This document shows, piece after piece, positions 1 to 11,200 of a stretch of 64,000 bases of DNA (within the stretch, counting starts at the first letter, position 1; every line of letters begins with the position of its first letter). Made by a program: the position numbers and the translations under genes. The notes below the pieces were generated by a model that searched no databases, had not been told where the DNA came from, and was given only the letters and a program-made list of their open reading frames with translations. Source of the stretch: Clarireedia homoeocarpa (lineage: Eukaryota > Ascomycota > Leotiomycetes > Helotiales > Rutstroemiaceae); the NCBI GenBank assembly GCA_001465935.1, contig LNKV01000020.1:151747-215746 (forward strand), given 5' to 3'.

Positions 1-973
1 AGCTGCTGATGAATAGCTGAAGTACACGACTTACCATATCATACCAACCGCCACCGCCAAACTGAGCTGCACTTTTACCTTTTTCTGTGAAGCCGAGCAT
101 CTTATAGTACCCAATTTTATGCTAAAGTGATCGTCAATGAAAGAGGTCAAACAAGTTCGATATCAAACAACAAAGTGGTCACAAAAAGCGACAGAATGGA
201 CTCACATCATGTGCAATCAGGGCCAATCTATCCGCAATCCCAGCACCATTCATCTGTTGCATATATGCCATCATAAGCACCTTCCCTAGCCCTTGACCTT
301 GGAATGCAGGTAACACTGCGACCGAATGTAGGACGATCGTCCGGCCATCCTCTTGATGGCCCAGCCTAGAAGGCGATGGGTGTTCTGCATCCCAGTCTTC
401 CGGCACGCTCATAGACGCATCCGTGGCTGTCAAGTCATGCGTCTTTGCTGCAATAACATGGCCGATAAGGACACTTATAGCTCCGTTTTTTCTACCTGTC
501 TCAACAGGACGACCAGATGCGAGCGTCTCAGCTTTGATGTCAGAACCAGGTACAACTGTACAAAAGATTCCAAGACATAACTCATTACACCTGGTTAGTC
601 TATATCTGAGCTGTTTGCATGTTAGCTACTGCGCCAAGAGTCCCCGAGCGCTAGCTGGGAACGAACTACCCACCTTTTCCTTCGATGCTCGTTCGGCTGG
701 ATCTGAGAAAGCTGCATTCTCGAGAGCCAACACAGAATCCAGATCGGAGATGGTCAGCGGGCGGGTGTACGGATTGATTCCCCGGTGGGACTGGGACTGG
801 GACTTGGGAAACATATGGAAGCTCTTTATTTGTTGGTCCTCAGGCATAATTACGAAGCTTCTCTGCGCGTCGGCCTGCGGTTCATCTGATTGTCGTGGCG
901 TGACAGGATTGGGACTCTCTGATATGATAGGCGACTGTGGTGAGCTCTGCGGTTGTTCAACTTCTGGTGGCAT
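1..973 (-). CDS. GNAT-family N-acetyltransferase (AANAT/polyamine acetyltransferase-like), 3' end outside window
   Basis: Three exons can be joined in frame: 973-674, 610-206 and 121-35, with donors GTGGGT, GTGAGT and GTAAGT and acceptors AACAG and TTTAG; all junctions are phase 0. The last visible donor at 34 shows that at least one more exon lies beyond base 1. The product has the acetyl-CoA binding signature VAVLPAFQGQGLGK in exon 2 and ends (as seen) in the FGGGGWYDM stretch typical of fungal serotonin/polyamine N-acetyltransferase relatives such as yeast PAA1. The usual reaction is acetyl transfer from acetyl-CoA to an arylalkylamine or polyamine; the substrate here is an inference. I chose the ATG at 973 (MPPEVEQPQ). 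The reading frame stays open further upstream only because it runs through a 30-base homopolymer, which would give an unlikely poly-lysine start. Confidence 0.85.
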
Positions 974-1047
974 GATTATGTTGGGAAAATTATGCTTGAT
1001 GGTTTCGAAACATTCGTAGTCAAAAAGAGAAAGACGGAAGGCTAGCC

Positions 1048-1050
<3 letters not shown>

Positions 1051-1080
<30 letters not shown>
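1051..1080. repeat. T30 homopolymer
   Basis: Thirty uninterrupted T residues on the plus strand, lying in the presumed leader or promoter of the acetyltransferase about 80 bases upstream of its start codon. Confidence 0.95.
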
Positions 1081-1864
1081 CCACTTTGCAACCTTAATGA
1101 ATGAAGCTGGATCTCCGGCCGATAAACCAAGGATACACTTTGCTAAGTGTTTGAATAGGTCGATAGAGAGATGTGATAGATTGTGATTAATTTATAATTT
1201 TCGGGTAGGGGATATTGATTGCACACTGGGATCCTTCCAACTCTTTTTGTAGAGGAGAGAAAGAGGGGAACGAAGATGAGTGAAAAACAGGTACAATCAA
1301 GAATCCGAATGTCAACGGTGCCTGGGCGATGAGTGGGAGATGGGTGGGAGAGGGGTGGGAGATGAGTGGATGGAGGGTGCGCCACACAATGTAAAAGGGA
1401 AAGTTACCTAGGCAAGTGTATGGCTGTGGCTATGGCTATGGCTATGGCTACTGGTAGACTCATAATACTACAGTACATACAGTACAGCCTCGTCTCAAAG
1501 TAAGTTGGTTTTATTGATCATGTGTTGCTCTCTTGGTCCCTGCCAAACAAGGCTGTGTCTAGTCCCCGGAGGAGGGTAAAAAGATAAAAAGGGAATAAGC
1601 TGTGCCACACCATTCGCCCGATTCTTGTTCTTGGATGAGGGCAAATGTACAAGTCGGGATCTGAGACTTTAGTTCTGTCAGCATCGGCACGTGGCTGTAC
1701 AGTACACAGGCCAAGTATGGTACATATTCCCGTGCGTGGTATACCGTGATTTGCGCTGACTAGATGTGAGAATCCTTCTGGTCTGGGAGATATTTGCATA
1801 GGTTAAAGTCGCCCGTCAGTACATATCGCTATGTATGTATTGCGGAAACGGATGCGATGCCGTA

Positions 1865-1900
1865 GGATGGATAGGATGGATAGGATGGATAGGATGGATA
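1865..1900. repeat. GGATGGATA x4 tandem repeat
   Basis: Four perfect 9-base units in the intergenic region, directly followed by a degenerate ATGATGCATCT stretch. Confidence 0.9.
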
Positions 1901-2326
1901 TGATGCATCTGATGCACACTCGTGCTCCTTTTGCTTTCCTGTCCTGTCCTGTCCCGTCCTGTTCTATCCGTTTTCTTTTTCTTTCTTTCTATTTTTATGC
2001 TGATTATCTGATGATCCCCGCTTACTTACGTATTGATCGACGAGTAACCAAGATTACTGGAGATGAATCTGATACCCGAAGCCTCGACCTTTGCCGCCCA
2101 TCCTCATAAGTCAGCGATTGTACCCCCATATCCTCCCACGTCTGGCTCCCCAAAGAAATGCCCAAAGCTTCAACTAGGTGGACGTGCGTGCATGCGTAGG
2201 CGGACGTGCGTGCATGCGGCGTGGGCGCACACTGCCTCAATTGAATGACGGAGACTCATCGCGACGCAGTAGTAACCTAGATGTTCGAGGGTAATCGACA
2301 CACTCAAGACCCAAAACAGGTAGGGG

Positions 2327-2407
2327 AGCAGCAAGCAGCAGCAAGCAAAGCAAGCAAGCAAGCAAAGCAAGCAAGCAAGCAAAGCAAGCAAGCAAGCAAG
2401 CAAAGCA

Positions 2408-2449
<42 letters not shown>

Positions 2450-2461
2450 AGCAAAGCAAGC
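2327..2461. repeat. AGCA/AAGC-type microsatellite array
   Basis: About 135 bases built from AAGC tetramers interrupted by AAAGC pentamers and AGC triplets. All frames on both strands stay open through it, so the Ala/Leu/Cys-rich and Lys/Gln-rich open frames it produces are not evidence of genes. Confidence 0.9.
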
Positions 2462-3034
2462 TGCATAGGCAATTGGCGAGATGTGGATGGCCAAGAGCAA
2501 TGCAAGTATGATAAAGATGGCAACAGAAGGCAAATATTCTCCTGCTTTCCAGTGACTGTCCAATTATCTCATCCTTTTCCGGAAATATTTTCCATATTCG
2601 CCATCGGCCATCCTGTCTGCTCCTGTACTGTACTTCCGTACTTCGTAATCTCTTCTTCGTCGTTCTTTTGCCCCGCGCCCGCTCCAATAGTTCTATCTAT
2701 TTATGTCTGGGTGGTGTCCGGGTCGGTCGTGGTTTCCTGCAGCCTCGTCCCCAGCTCTCGTCATAAGTTTCACCTGGTCTCACCGGGCTGAAACCCAAGC
2801 TTTTGTGAAGAGAAAAATAATAAATTGACCCCTCTTAACACAAGAACAATCATCCTTCCATCGTTCCATCGTTCCATCTTTCCTATATTCACTTCCTTTA
2901 TTGTCCTCATTAAAAGCTTCAGAAGAATTTCGAGTTTATAGACTTTTTCAACTTCCTATACCATACTACACCATACAATACTATACAATACAGTAATACT
3001 CGGTACCTTTGTGTCTCCAACTTCATTACCAAAC

Positions 3035-4557
3035 ATGTTCGTCCGCTACTCTCTTGAGAACTCCCCTTCCTTCCCTTCACTCTGCACCACCACTGAGTGT
3101 TCACTTACATCTCCATATAGGCGCATCACCGTAGCCATCACCGCACCGGCGGACGACAGCTCCGATCTCATCTCCCTCGAAATCCCTCCCGACACCACAG
3201 TAGCCACCCTGAAAGAATCAGTCCAAGCCGAATCCCGCATCCCCAAATCCTCCCAACACCTCTACCACAACGGCCAGCTCCTCAACGATGACTCCAAAAC
3301 CATGGAGCAGCTCCAAATCGGCGACGGCGAAATGCTCGCCCTCCACGTCCGCGATATGAGCACCGCCTCGAACCGGCAGCTCCGCCCCAGCGCCCCGCCA
3401 CGCCCCGCACCGCGCTCCTCGCATCAGCAGCAGCAACCGGACCCCGAAACGCTACGGCTGCAGCTCCTCGGCAACCCGGAGCTCCGCGAGCAAGCCATCA
3501 GCCAGCGGCCCGAGTTTGCCGCGGTGATTGACGACCCGGAACGGTTTGCCGCGCTGCTGCGTCGCATGCAGGATGCGGAGCGCGAAGAGCAAGCGAGAAG
3601 GAGGCAACAAATTGCGGATCTAAATGCGGATCCGTTTGATATTGATGCACAGATGCGGATTGCGGAGATTATTCGGGAGGAGAGGGTGCAGGAGAATTTG
3701 CAGAATGCTATTGAGCATAATCCGGAAGGTGGGTTTTTATGTGCTTTATTTCATGATAGAGAGATTGGGAGAGGGAGGGGGAGAAGAGGGATTATAAGGG
3801 CATAGGATGAGAAGAAGAGGAGTTTGGCTAACGATCTCTAAAAAAAACAGTATTCGGTCGAGTCCACATGCTCTACATCGACGTCGAAGTAAATGGCCAC
3901 AAAGTCAAAGCCTTTGTCGACTCCGGCGCCCAAGCAACCATCATGTCCCCCAAATGCGCCGAAGACTGCGGCATAATGCGCCTCGTCGACAAACGCTTCG
4001 CGGGCATCGCACGTGGGGTCGGCACCGCCGCCATTCTAGGCCGAGTGCACTCAGCTCAGATCAAAATCGGGACACTATTCCTCCCCTGCAGTTTCACGGT
4101 TATGGAGGGCAAAGACGTGGATTTACTGCTGGGACTGGATATGCTGAAGCGCCATCAGGCGTGCATTGATTTGAGTCGGGATAGGCTGGTGATTCAGGGG
4201 ATGGAGGTGGAGTTTTTGGGCGAGGCGGATATTCCGAGGGATAGGGAGGAGGAGAGGGCCGAGGAACCGATGTTGAAGGGTCCCGGGGGCACGACCATTG
4301 GGGCGAAGAGTGGGGCCGTTTCGGCGCCGCAGGGGGGGGAGTCGAGTACGCCGCAAGCTTCTGTTCCCGCGGCGGCGGGCGCGGGCGCGCAACAGGCGCA
4401 GACGCAGAGTCAGGGGCAGCAGCAGCAGCAGACGTTTCCAAATGAAAAGATTGATCAATTGGTCGCGTTGGGGTTCTCCCGTGATGAGGCGATTAATGCG
4501 TTGGCGGCTTGTCAGGGGAATGTCGAGTATGCGGCTGGTCTTCTGTTTCAGGGATAA
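3035..4557 (+). CDS. DDI1: DDI1: UBL-retroviral-type aspartic protease-UBA ubiquitin shuttle
   Basis: Ddi1 carries ubiquitylated proteins to the proteasome and has a retropepsin-like protease. The proposed exons are 3035-3036, 3121-3728 and 3851-4557, giving 438 residues. In the first junction the intron (3037-3120) splits the start codon: AT from exon 1 joins G of exon 2, so the protein starts MRITVAITAP, as expected for this family. The intron is 84 bp, so retention is also in frame and would add 28 residues. Domains: ubiquitin-like residues 1-78, a helical linker region, the protease domain about 207-325 with catalytic motif FVDSGAQ (Asp227), a Ser/Gln-rich linker, and a C-terminal UBA from about 398 (FPNEKIDQLVALGFSRDEA). 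The second intron has donor GTGGGT. The gene converges on RRP8. Family assignment is very secure; only the exact 5' end is open. Confidence 0.95.
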
Positions 4558-4936
4558 GAGGTGGGTGGGGATGGTTATAGGGGAGGGAGGGAGGGGAGTA
4601 ATATAGTGAGTGGCTTGCTTGCTTCCCAGGGAAAAAGAGAGAGAGAAAAAACCATCGGGGGTGGCGTTTATATATCAGAGCAGAGCAGAGCCATGGCATA
4701 GTATAGTATAGTATAGTATGGTATAGTACAGAATAGCACAGCACAGGACAGCACAGAATACAGCAAGATTTGGGAGATCAGGTATATATGGTGTGTTTAG
4801 TGTTATGTTGTGTTTAGTGTTGTGTTATGTTGTGGTGAACTGAACTGAACTGAATTAGGTCGAAACCTGCAATTTACATGTATCATTCATTCGGTCATTA
4901 TTTTTGATGGATGGTCTTGTGTGCTATGCTATGGTG
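4558..4936. other. Convergent 3' region between DDI1 and RRP8
   Basis: Gene-free 379 bases holding both 3' untranslated regions. It has a TATAG pentamer run at about 4698-4728, then CAGAATAGCACAGCACAGG-type repeats and GTGTTTAGTGTT repeats near 4793-4835. Confidence 0.6.
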
Positions 4937-6544
4937 TTACCTCAACTTATAAACACAGGGTTTCAAAACCTTCCCTTCATCCGCAGCATCATCGTCGGCG
5001 CCCGCATCCTCCAAAAACCTAGTCTTCACCTGCTTCTTTTTCTTCCACGTCGTGTCCGCTTCCCCCTCCTTCACCACCGGCACCGGCACCCCCTTTCCGC
5101 GAACCGGCGTCGCTGCCTTGACAAATTGCATCTTGACAAACATCTTATTGCTTAGATCGACCGCCTTGCGCTCATCGCCCTGCAGCACGAAGCCTCTCTT
5201 CCTCAGCACCTCGACAAAAGCCGCCACGTCCGTCTCCTGCTTGCCGCCGTCCTCGTGCCCATCCACATGCACCAGCAGATCCGCCTCGTCCGCCTGCTCT
5301 TCGGCTGCTTTCGCGGCTTTTTTGTTCACTGGCAAATTTTGTTTTTTGCGGTGGCCAACGCTGTGCTCTACGATACGCTTACCGCCGCCGCCCACGCGCC
5401 CAAACCGGCTTTTGATTTCAGCGATCCAGAGCTCGCCTTTCCAGCGCAGGATCCGGAAGGCTTCTTCGATGAAGTCGATCCAATTGGTGCCCATGAGCGC
5501 GAGACAGAAGATGGCAACATCCACGCTGGCGTCCTCGAGGGGGAGATTTGCAATGTCGGCGCGAGTGACGAGCGGGCTGGGACTATGCAGATCGAAACTG
5601 TGGATTTGGAGTTTGTATTTCTTGGCGTCTTTTTGGAGGCCCTGCGCGAGTGCTGCATCGCCGCAGCCCAGATCCGCGATGCGGCATGTGCCTTCGGTTC
5701 GGGGAAGAGGGAGTATGGTGGTGGATTGGAGGTCTGGATTGGGGGGTTTTGCTCCTCCTCGCATGGGCCCGCGCTGTTTGGCGCGCTCGCGGATCTGGCG
5801 CGCGTAGCCGTCGACGGGGTTTTCGGGCCAGACTTCTACTTGGCGGCGGAATCCTTCGTGGTATTCTTGGAACATTTCGGGGTTTTGCTCAAAGAGGGAG
5901 AGGGATTCGGCCGAGGGAGTGGTGTAAAGGGATTGGTTGAGATGGCGGAAGCGAGCTGAGATGAGTTTTTGTCGCATCGATGCTTGCAATGGTGTTAAAT
6001 TTGCAGTTGGTTTGGGTGGTAGTGCTTGTTTTTGTTGTTGTTGTTGTTGTTGGATATTTTCGCTTTGCGCTTTCGTTTCTGCGTCGTCCGGGATACTCGT
6101 AGGTGCGCCATCTTCTGCTGGAGTGGAATCCTTATGTTTCTTCTTCTTGTCCTTCTTGTCCTTCTTGTCTTTCTTATCCTTCTTATCCTTTTTGGCTGAT
6201 GGAACCTCTTCTGAGTCTTTCGTGTCGTTTACGGCTTCCTCTGGATCTTCACTCGCATCAGCTCCCTTGATTTTCTTTTCCTTTTTCTCGTCATGCTTCT
6301 TGTCGGATTTCCTTGGTTTCTTCGCTTGTGGTTTTCCCTCAATGACCGATTCCCATAATTCGGCGAGATTTGCAGGATTTACATCTGGGTTCTTTGTTCG
6401 TTTGCGCTTCTTGCTTGATTTGGTCTCTTTGGTCTCTTTAGTCGTTCTTGAGGCATCTTCATTCTGCGACGGAGCTGCGACGGGTGCAGCAGTTTGGGTC
6501 TTTAGCAGACTTGATGAAACGGACCATCCTGGAACGGCGAACAT
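4937..6544 (-). CDS. RRP8: RRP8: 25S rRNA (adenine-N1) methyltransferase
   Basis: A single-exon gene for a 535-residue nucleolar protein. The N-terminus MFAVPGWSV is characteristic of fungal Rrp8. Residues about 40-175 are low-complexity and highly charged, with Lys/Asp repeats (about 119-137) and a glutamine run (165-171), fitting a nucleolar protein. The family signature ARFRHLNQSLYT lies at 197-208, followed by a Rossmann-like methyltransferase fold with the SAM-binding motif RIADLGCGDAALA (288-300) and the later segment LMGTNWIDFIEEAFRILR. In yeast, Rrp8 makes m1A in helix 25.1 of 25S rRNA and supports cleavage at site A2; the same role is inferred here. Compared with the yeast enzyme there is a charged insertion after the KSRFG segment. 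The gene shares its 1.7-kb upstream region with the divergent Zn2Cys6 regulator. Confidence 0.93.
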   Translation of the reverse strand: MFAVPGWSVSSSLLKTQTAAPVAAPSQNEDASRTTKETKETKSSKKRKRTKNPDVNPANLAELWESVIEGKPQAKKPRKSDKKHDEKKEKKIKGADASEDPEEAVNDTKDSEEVPSAKKDKKDKKDKKDKKDKKKKHKDSTPAEDGAPTSIPDDAETKAQSENIQQQQQQQKQALPPKPTANLTPLQASMRQKLISARFRHLNQSLYTTPSAESLSLFEQNPEMFQEYHEGFRRQVEVWPENPVDGYARQIRERAKQRGPMRGGAKPPNPDLQSTTILPLPRTEGTCRIADLGCGDAALAQGLQKDAKKYKLQIHSFDLHSPSPLVTRADIANLPLEDASVDVAIFCLALMGTNWIDFIEEAFRILRWKGELWIAEIKSRFGRVGGGGKRIVEHSVGHRKKQNLPVNKKAAKAAEEQADEADLLVHVDGHEDGGKQETDVAAFVEVLRKRGFVLQGDERKAVDLSNKMFVKMQFVKAATPVRGKGVPVPVVKEGEADTTWKKKKQVKTRFLEDAGADDDAADEGKVLKPCVYKLR

Positions 6545-6770
6545 TCTTCCAAAGCTTCAATGGCAGAGTGTCGTGTGGTATAGTACAGTACAGTACAGTA
6601 CACAACTTCACAGTGAAAAAAGCTGGCTTGGGCAAGAAATAAATAACCGAAGTTTGAAAGATAAAATGCAGAGCCTTAAGGTTACCCCACAATCGCAGAC
6701 ACTAGGACTATAGCGGCATCGTTTTCGGTGGACGGAAAGTAAATGGGACTTGCACGGGCAAGGGGACTGC

Positions 6771-6830
6771 GAGAACTGGCGAGAGAACTGGCGAGAGAAC
6801 TAGCGAGAGAACTGGCGAGAGAACTGGCAA
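6771..6830. repeat. Five tandem copies of a 12-base unit
   Basis: Unit GAGAACTGGCGA, five head-to-tail copies; the third has A for G and the fifth ends in CAA. It lies about 230 bases upstream of the RRP8 start codon. Confidence 0.9.
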
Positions 6831-7178
6831 GAGAAGAGACCCTCGGATCCGAGATTATGTCGTCATTACACCATCACCATCACCATCACCATCACCTGCA
6901 CTGCACCACGTGATGCTTCGTGGACCGGTGATGCTTTGTATATAAGATACTTCGTACTTTGTATAGATATCGAGGTGGGATTGCAGATTACCGGATTACG
7001 TGATGATTACAAAATAGCCCAGGGTTGCCATTAATTCGGGTGCCTAAAATCATGCAGTCGTCCATGTCGAATCCCAAGGGACATGGAAAGGCCATGGAAA
7101 GGCCATGAAAAGGCCATGAAAAACGCCACCAACACTGCACCAGCTTTTCTTTGCCTTTCAAAGAATGTAAAGCATTTC

Positions 7179-7266
7179 GCATCTCATCTGCCATCTCCCA
7201 TCTGCCATCTGCCATCTGCCATCTGCCATCTGCCATCTCCCATCTCGCATCTCCCATGTCCCATGT
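7179..7266. repeat. CCATCTG/CCATCTC heptamer array
   Basis: About twelve imperfect 7-base units alternating CCATCTG and CCATCTC and ending in CCATGTC/CCATGTG variants. It is a minisatellite with no spacers, so it is not a CRISPR array. Confidence 0.85.
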
Positions 7267-7604
7267 GCGAGCCGCCCAAAAGGGAGACACACTGGCATCC
7301 AACGTCCAAACGCGGTCAGTCAATGCATTAGTATGCGCCTTTCTAGGATAAGTTCGGATCCACCGACAAATGTGCATATTTCCACACGTCCACACTTCCA
7401 CACTTCCACACTTCCACTCTCCATTGCCAATTCTCATTTATCACTTCTTCTTCGCTTCTTCTGCGCTTCTTCTTCGCTTGCCACCGAGCCCGCCTCGGAT
7501 AACGCCAAGTTGCAGTTGTCATTGCCATTGCCATTGCCATTGCCGTTGCCGTTGATTTTCCACCGGTACTTGCACCACACCACCACTCATACTATCAACC
7601 AGAC

Positions 7605-7650
7605 CAATCACATCCAATCACATCCAATCACATCCAATCATATCCAATCC
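7605..7650. repeat. CACATCCAAT decamer repeat
   Basis: About four and a half copies of a 10-base unit with one T-for-C change in the last full copy. Confidence 0.85.
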
Positions 7651-8255
7651 TCTATATGCATATGGTCTATGAGTCTATGATTACTGCATCCTTCACAGTC
7701 AATTGCTAATCCTTTCTCCATTCCATTCCTTTTATACTTCATTTCTCCTTGCAAAACACCATCCAGACATTGCATCCGATCCACCAGTGCAGTGCACATT
7801 GCACTTTGTGAATTCCGCCGTTAATTCTACCTTGCCTAGCTGAGGGACGTGCAGTCGCCTTTATTTGCCTGCGATCCGGAGGTACGGATGTATAACGATC
7901 CTTGATTTGCATCTATTAACTGCTGCATAGGCTGAACAAAATGCTGGTGCTGGTGCTCGTGCTGGTGCTGCTAACATAATCAGATCCCGTATCTCGTTCA
8001 TTGGGTCTTTGCATCCGTAACAAGCTCCATCACCCGCTTCGACCTCATCCCTTTTTCCCCGTCCCCTGTTTTTTAAGCCGTATAATTCACTTATGGGTCT
8101 TTGCTGAGCGCATGCGCCGAGGAACCTGGTTGCGCAAAGTTTCACGTGTATCACACAAACCAAGAATCATGAGATCCATTTTTAACCGATTGAAATGAGA
8201 GTGGTGAATGCGAATGCAAATGCCATCTGATCGATATACTTGAAACATATCGAGC

Positions 8256-11200
8256 ATGTCCCCAGAACCACCCCCAGATGCGGATATTCAGGATGGGGAG
8301 GAAAATCCGACGGGTACCAAGAAGCCTGGGTCCAAGGCCCAAGGAAGGAAGCGAACAAAAACTGGGTGTTTGAGTGAGTCCTCAATTGTCAGCGCTCCCT
8401 TTTCTTCTCACAAGTAGCTAATTGTGCCCATTCTTTTCACAGCATGCCGAAAGCGCCGCATCAAATGTGGTGAAGAACGTCCCACGTGCTCAAACTGTAC
8501 TAAATCCAAACGGCACTGTGAAGGTTACAACCAACGAGTTGTGTTCAAGGACCCGTTGAGTGCATCACACGGGCCATTCGCACAGGTCACATTTAGTTCA
8601 GGCCGGCCAGCTAAGCAAAAGGGGGAGGCATCCAAACCCTCTACCACTGTTCCAGGGCCCTTGCCTAACATCGCTCCAAAACCCAATGGCACACCAGGTG
8701 CTCCCTCTGCTGAGACTTCTAGACCGAAACCTCCCACTCAGTCAAATCAAGGCTTCCAGCAAAACTTTCATGTTTTCCAAGGTGACTCTGCTCCTAGCTC
8801 CATATCACCCCACGGTCGTTCCCCTGAAGTTACTGAGGGCTTGCCAGTGGGCAACGATACCGTGGACCGTTCATATTTGCCAAACCCTGATAACAGGGCC
8901 TTCCCTCGAGAAACTGCAACACATTACGATTTCAATGCATTGTTCAAGCAACCATCACCTAGCAATTACCACCCTCAGGTCACACAGCCACCTGTTTCTA
9001 TGGAGTGGATGACCAACCAGAACACTCAATCATACCCGCAAGATCATTTCCGTGACCCAAATCGGCAATTCCCAACACCGTCCACCCCACCTGTGGCTAC
9101 CCCTATCACTGCTCCCCATTGGCAGAATCACACATTTTCCATGCCTCCATCGGTAGGCTCCAGCATGGCTCATATACCAAACATCACGCAAGCACCACAC
9201 TACAATCCACCCCAGGCATATCCACAACCCCAGGCATATCCACAACCCCAGGCATATCCACAACCCCAGGCATATCCACCACCCCAGGCATATCCACCAC
9301 CCCAGGCACGTCCACCACCCCAGGCACATCCACCACCCCAGGCATATCCAGCCCACCGCGAGCAAAATCAGCCGAGCACCTTCCAAGTGCCCGTTTCTTA
9401 CAATGCAACGCATACCAAACCAGATTTAAATACAATAAACCACCCCAGGCCCGATTCAAACCAACAGGTATTCCGAATATCAGATGATGAGATCAGCATG
9501 GGTGATTACGGGGGTGATGAGAACGAGCAGGAGGGTGATACAAGCTACGATATGGAAGATAGTATAGCCGCTGTGATGGAACTTCAAGCAAGGCAAAATG
9601 CTCAGGGCAAGAGTCTACGATCCTTCACCTCATTTATTGATCGAGCTGACATGCTCTCCACATACAACCCTTCATTTCGATCGTCACCATTGAACGATAA
9701 TATGACTGCTAGAATATTCTGTCACTTCGTCCATGTTACTGGGCCAAGCATGTCAATGTTCGAGAGGAATCCTGCCAATCCGTCGCTAATGTTTCAGGGG
9801 AAATCAATTCCACAATCCCAGCAGCATATTTGGACCTGTAAGTATAATTTGGTTTCACAATTCTACCTAGACTTGATTATGTTTGCTATACAAGATTGTT
9901 AGCTTTTTCTATGTTGAACATTTAAAGCTTTCATTCCGAATCGGCTTGAACATTATATATATTTGGGCCCGGATTTGGTGTGACTCAGGTCACACTTGTA
10001 TTGTTTTCGAACCACATTTAGGGTAATCTCTATGTTGCTGACACGAAAGTAGATACGTTTCCAATGCTTGCTCTGAAAAATGATGCACTTCTCCACGCAA
10101 TACTAGCGATAGCAAGTCTTCACATTGCAAAGTTGCAGAAAACGCATGTCACTGCCTCTTTAAAGCATTACGCAATTGCTCTCCGAAGAGTCACAAAGCT
10201 AATAAGCGTGCCTGGCCGTCGAGAACACCCTGTAGTTCTTGCTACTACTATGTTATTGTGCTTTTACGAATGTTGGTGCGCCGATCATCAGAAATGGAGT
10301 GGTCATTTATTGGGTGTGAGAAGTTTGGTGAGGGACATTGATTTTGCAGGAATGACAATGCACATGAAAGCGATGAGAACACAGCTGCGGAATGAAGAAA
10401 GGGACCGGTATCGTGAGGAGCAGATGCGAAGCGGTGCGACATTCTTCGAGGATAGACGTAGACTTCCAGCCTTTATTGAGGAGATAGATGAGAACATTGT
10501 TGGTGTACTAATGGGAACGAAGCTCCGTTACGATGAATACGGGCGTATTATTGATGACGTTGCGGAGAAGGTTGAGAGCAGAATCTACAGTCCAAGTGAC
10601 GTTGACACCTACGAGCTCCAGCGCGATCTCATCTGGTGGTATTACAAAAATGATTACATACAGAGCATCCTAGGCGGCGGTAAACTTTTGTAAGAAGGCC
10701 CTATAAATTACCAAACGAAGCAGCTATTAACAAACCATAGTCTGGAGTACGATCGCTGGAGTCTTTGCCCTCCGCGTGCTCCTCTTGGCCGACTGGATGC
10801 AGTGTAAGACCCTCTTTGCGAGCCAAACACATGTTTCCAAAGCTAACTACAAAAGTTATGGAACGTTCGACCACCTCGTTCTTCTGATAGGTAGAGTTGC
10901 CGATTTCTCTGCAAGGGATCAGAAGAGGAAACGACTAGCTATGAAAGCTAACTCTACCGGTGGCCGGACCCCCCCAATGCCTCACTTTGCAGGTATGATT
11001 CCGAACCTCAAGGAACCGAAACCTCCCATGGGATACTCGCCGGCACATACCACCTCCTCTGAAAGTTCGGAACATGACACCAAAGATCTCGAGACTCAAA
11101 AGCTCGAGGCCGAAGATGAATGGCAAGAGATTCGGAATGCATTTAGTGTGCTTGAGGATCACTTTGGTGAAGATTTTCAACCTTTAGGTGAAGAATTCTC

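Larger units (their letters stand above)
974..3034. other. Intergenic region, divergent promoters of the acetyltransferase and DDI1
   Basis: No convincing gene. It contains a T30 tract (1051-1080), a GGCTAT hexamer run (about 1421-1450), four copies of GGATGGATA (1865-1900), an AGCA/AAGC-rich array (2327-2461) and a pyrimidine-rich stretch ending near 3000 that looks like the DDI1 promoter and leader. The open frames here are created by the repeats. Confidence 0.6.
6545..8255. other. Divergent intergenic region crowded with short tandem repeats
   Basis: No gene seen. At least eight unrelated tandem arrays occur: 12-base units at 6771-6830, ATCACC at about 6870-6896, GGCCATGGAAA-type units at 7081-7125, CCATCTG heptamers at 7179-7266, CCACACTT decamers at about 7386-7422, ATTGCC hexamers at about 7519-7552, CACATCCAAT decamers at about 7605-7650 and GGTGCT hexamers at about 7942-7970. 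It also contains CCACGTGA near 6906. It should hold the promoters of RRP8 and of the transcription factor. Confidence 0.7.

Noticed and set aside
974..1084. Poly-lysine N-terminal extension of the acetyltransferase
   Set aside because: It is produced by translating the 30-base homopolymer; the ATG at 973 gives a normal start.
2170..2687. Leu/Ala/Cys-rich minus-strand and Lys/Gln-rich plus-strand frames
   Set aside because: All frames are open because of the AAGC repeat; no independent coding evidence.
5052..5959. Long plus-strand frames opposite RRP8
   Set aside because: Shadows of the RRP8 coding strand without domain content.
7179..7266. CRISPR-like regular repeats
   Set aside because: Head-to-tail 7-base minisatellite without spacers in a eukaryotic genome.
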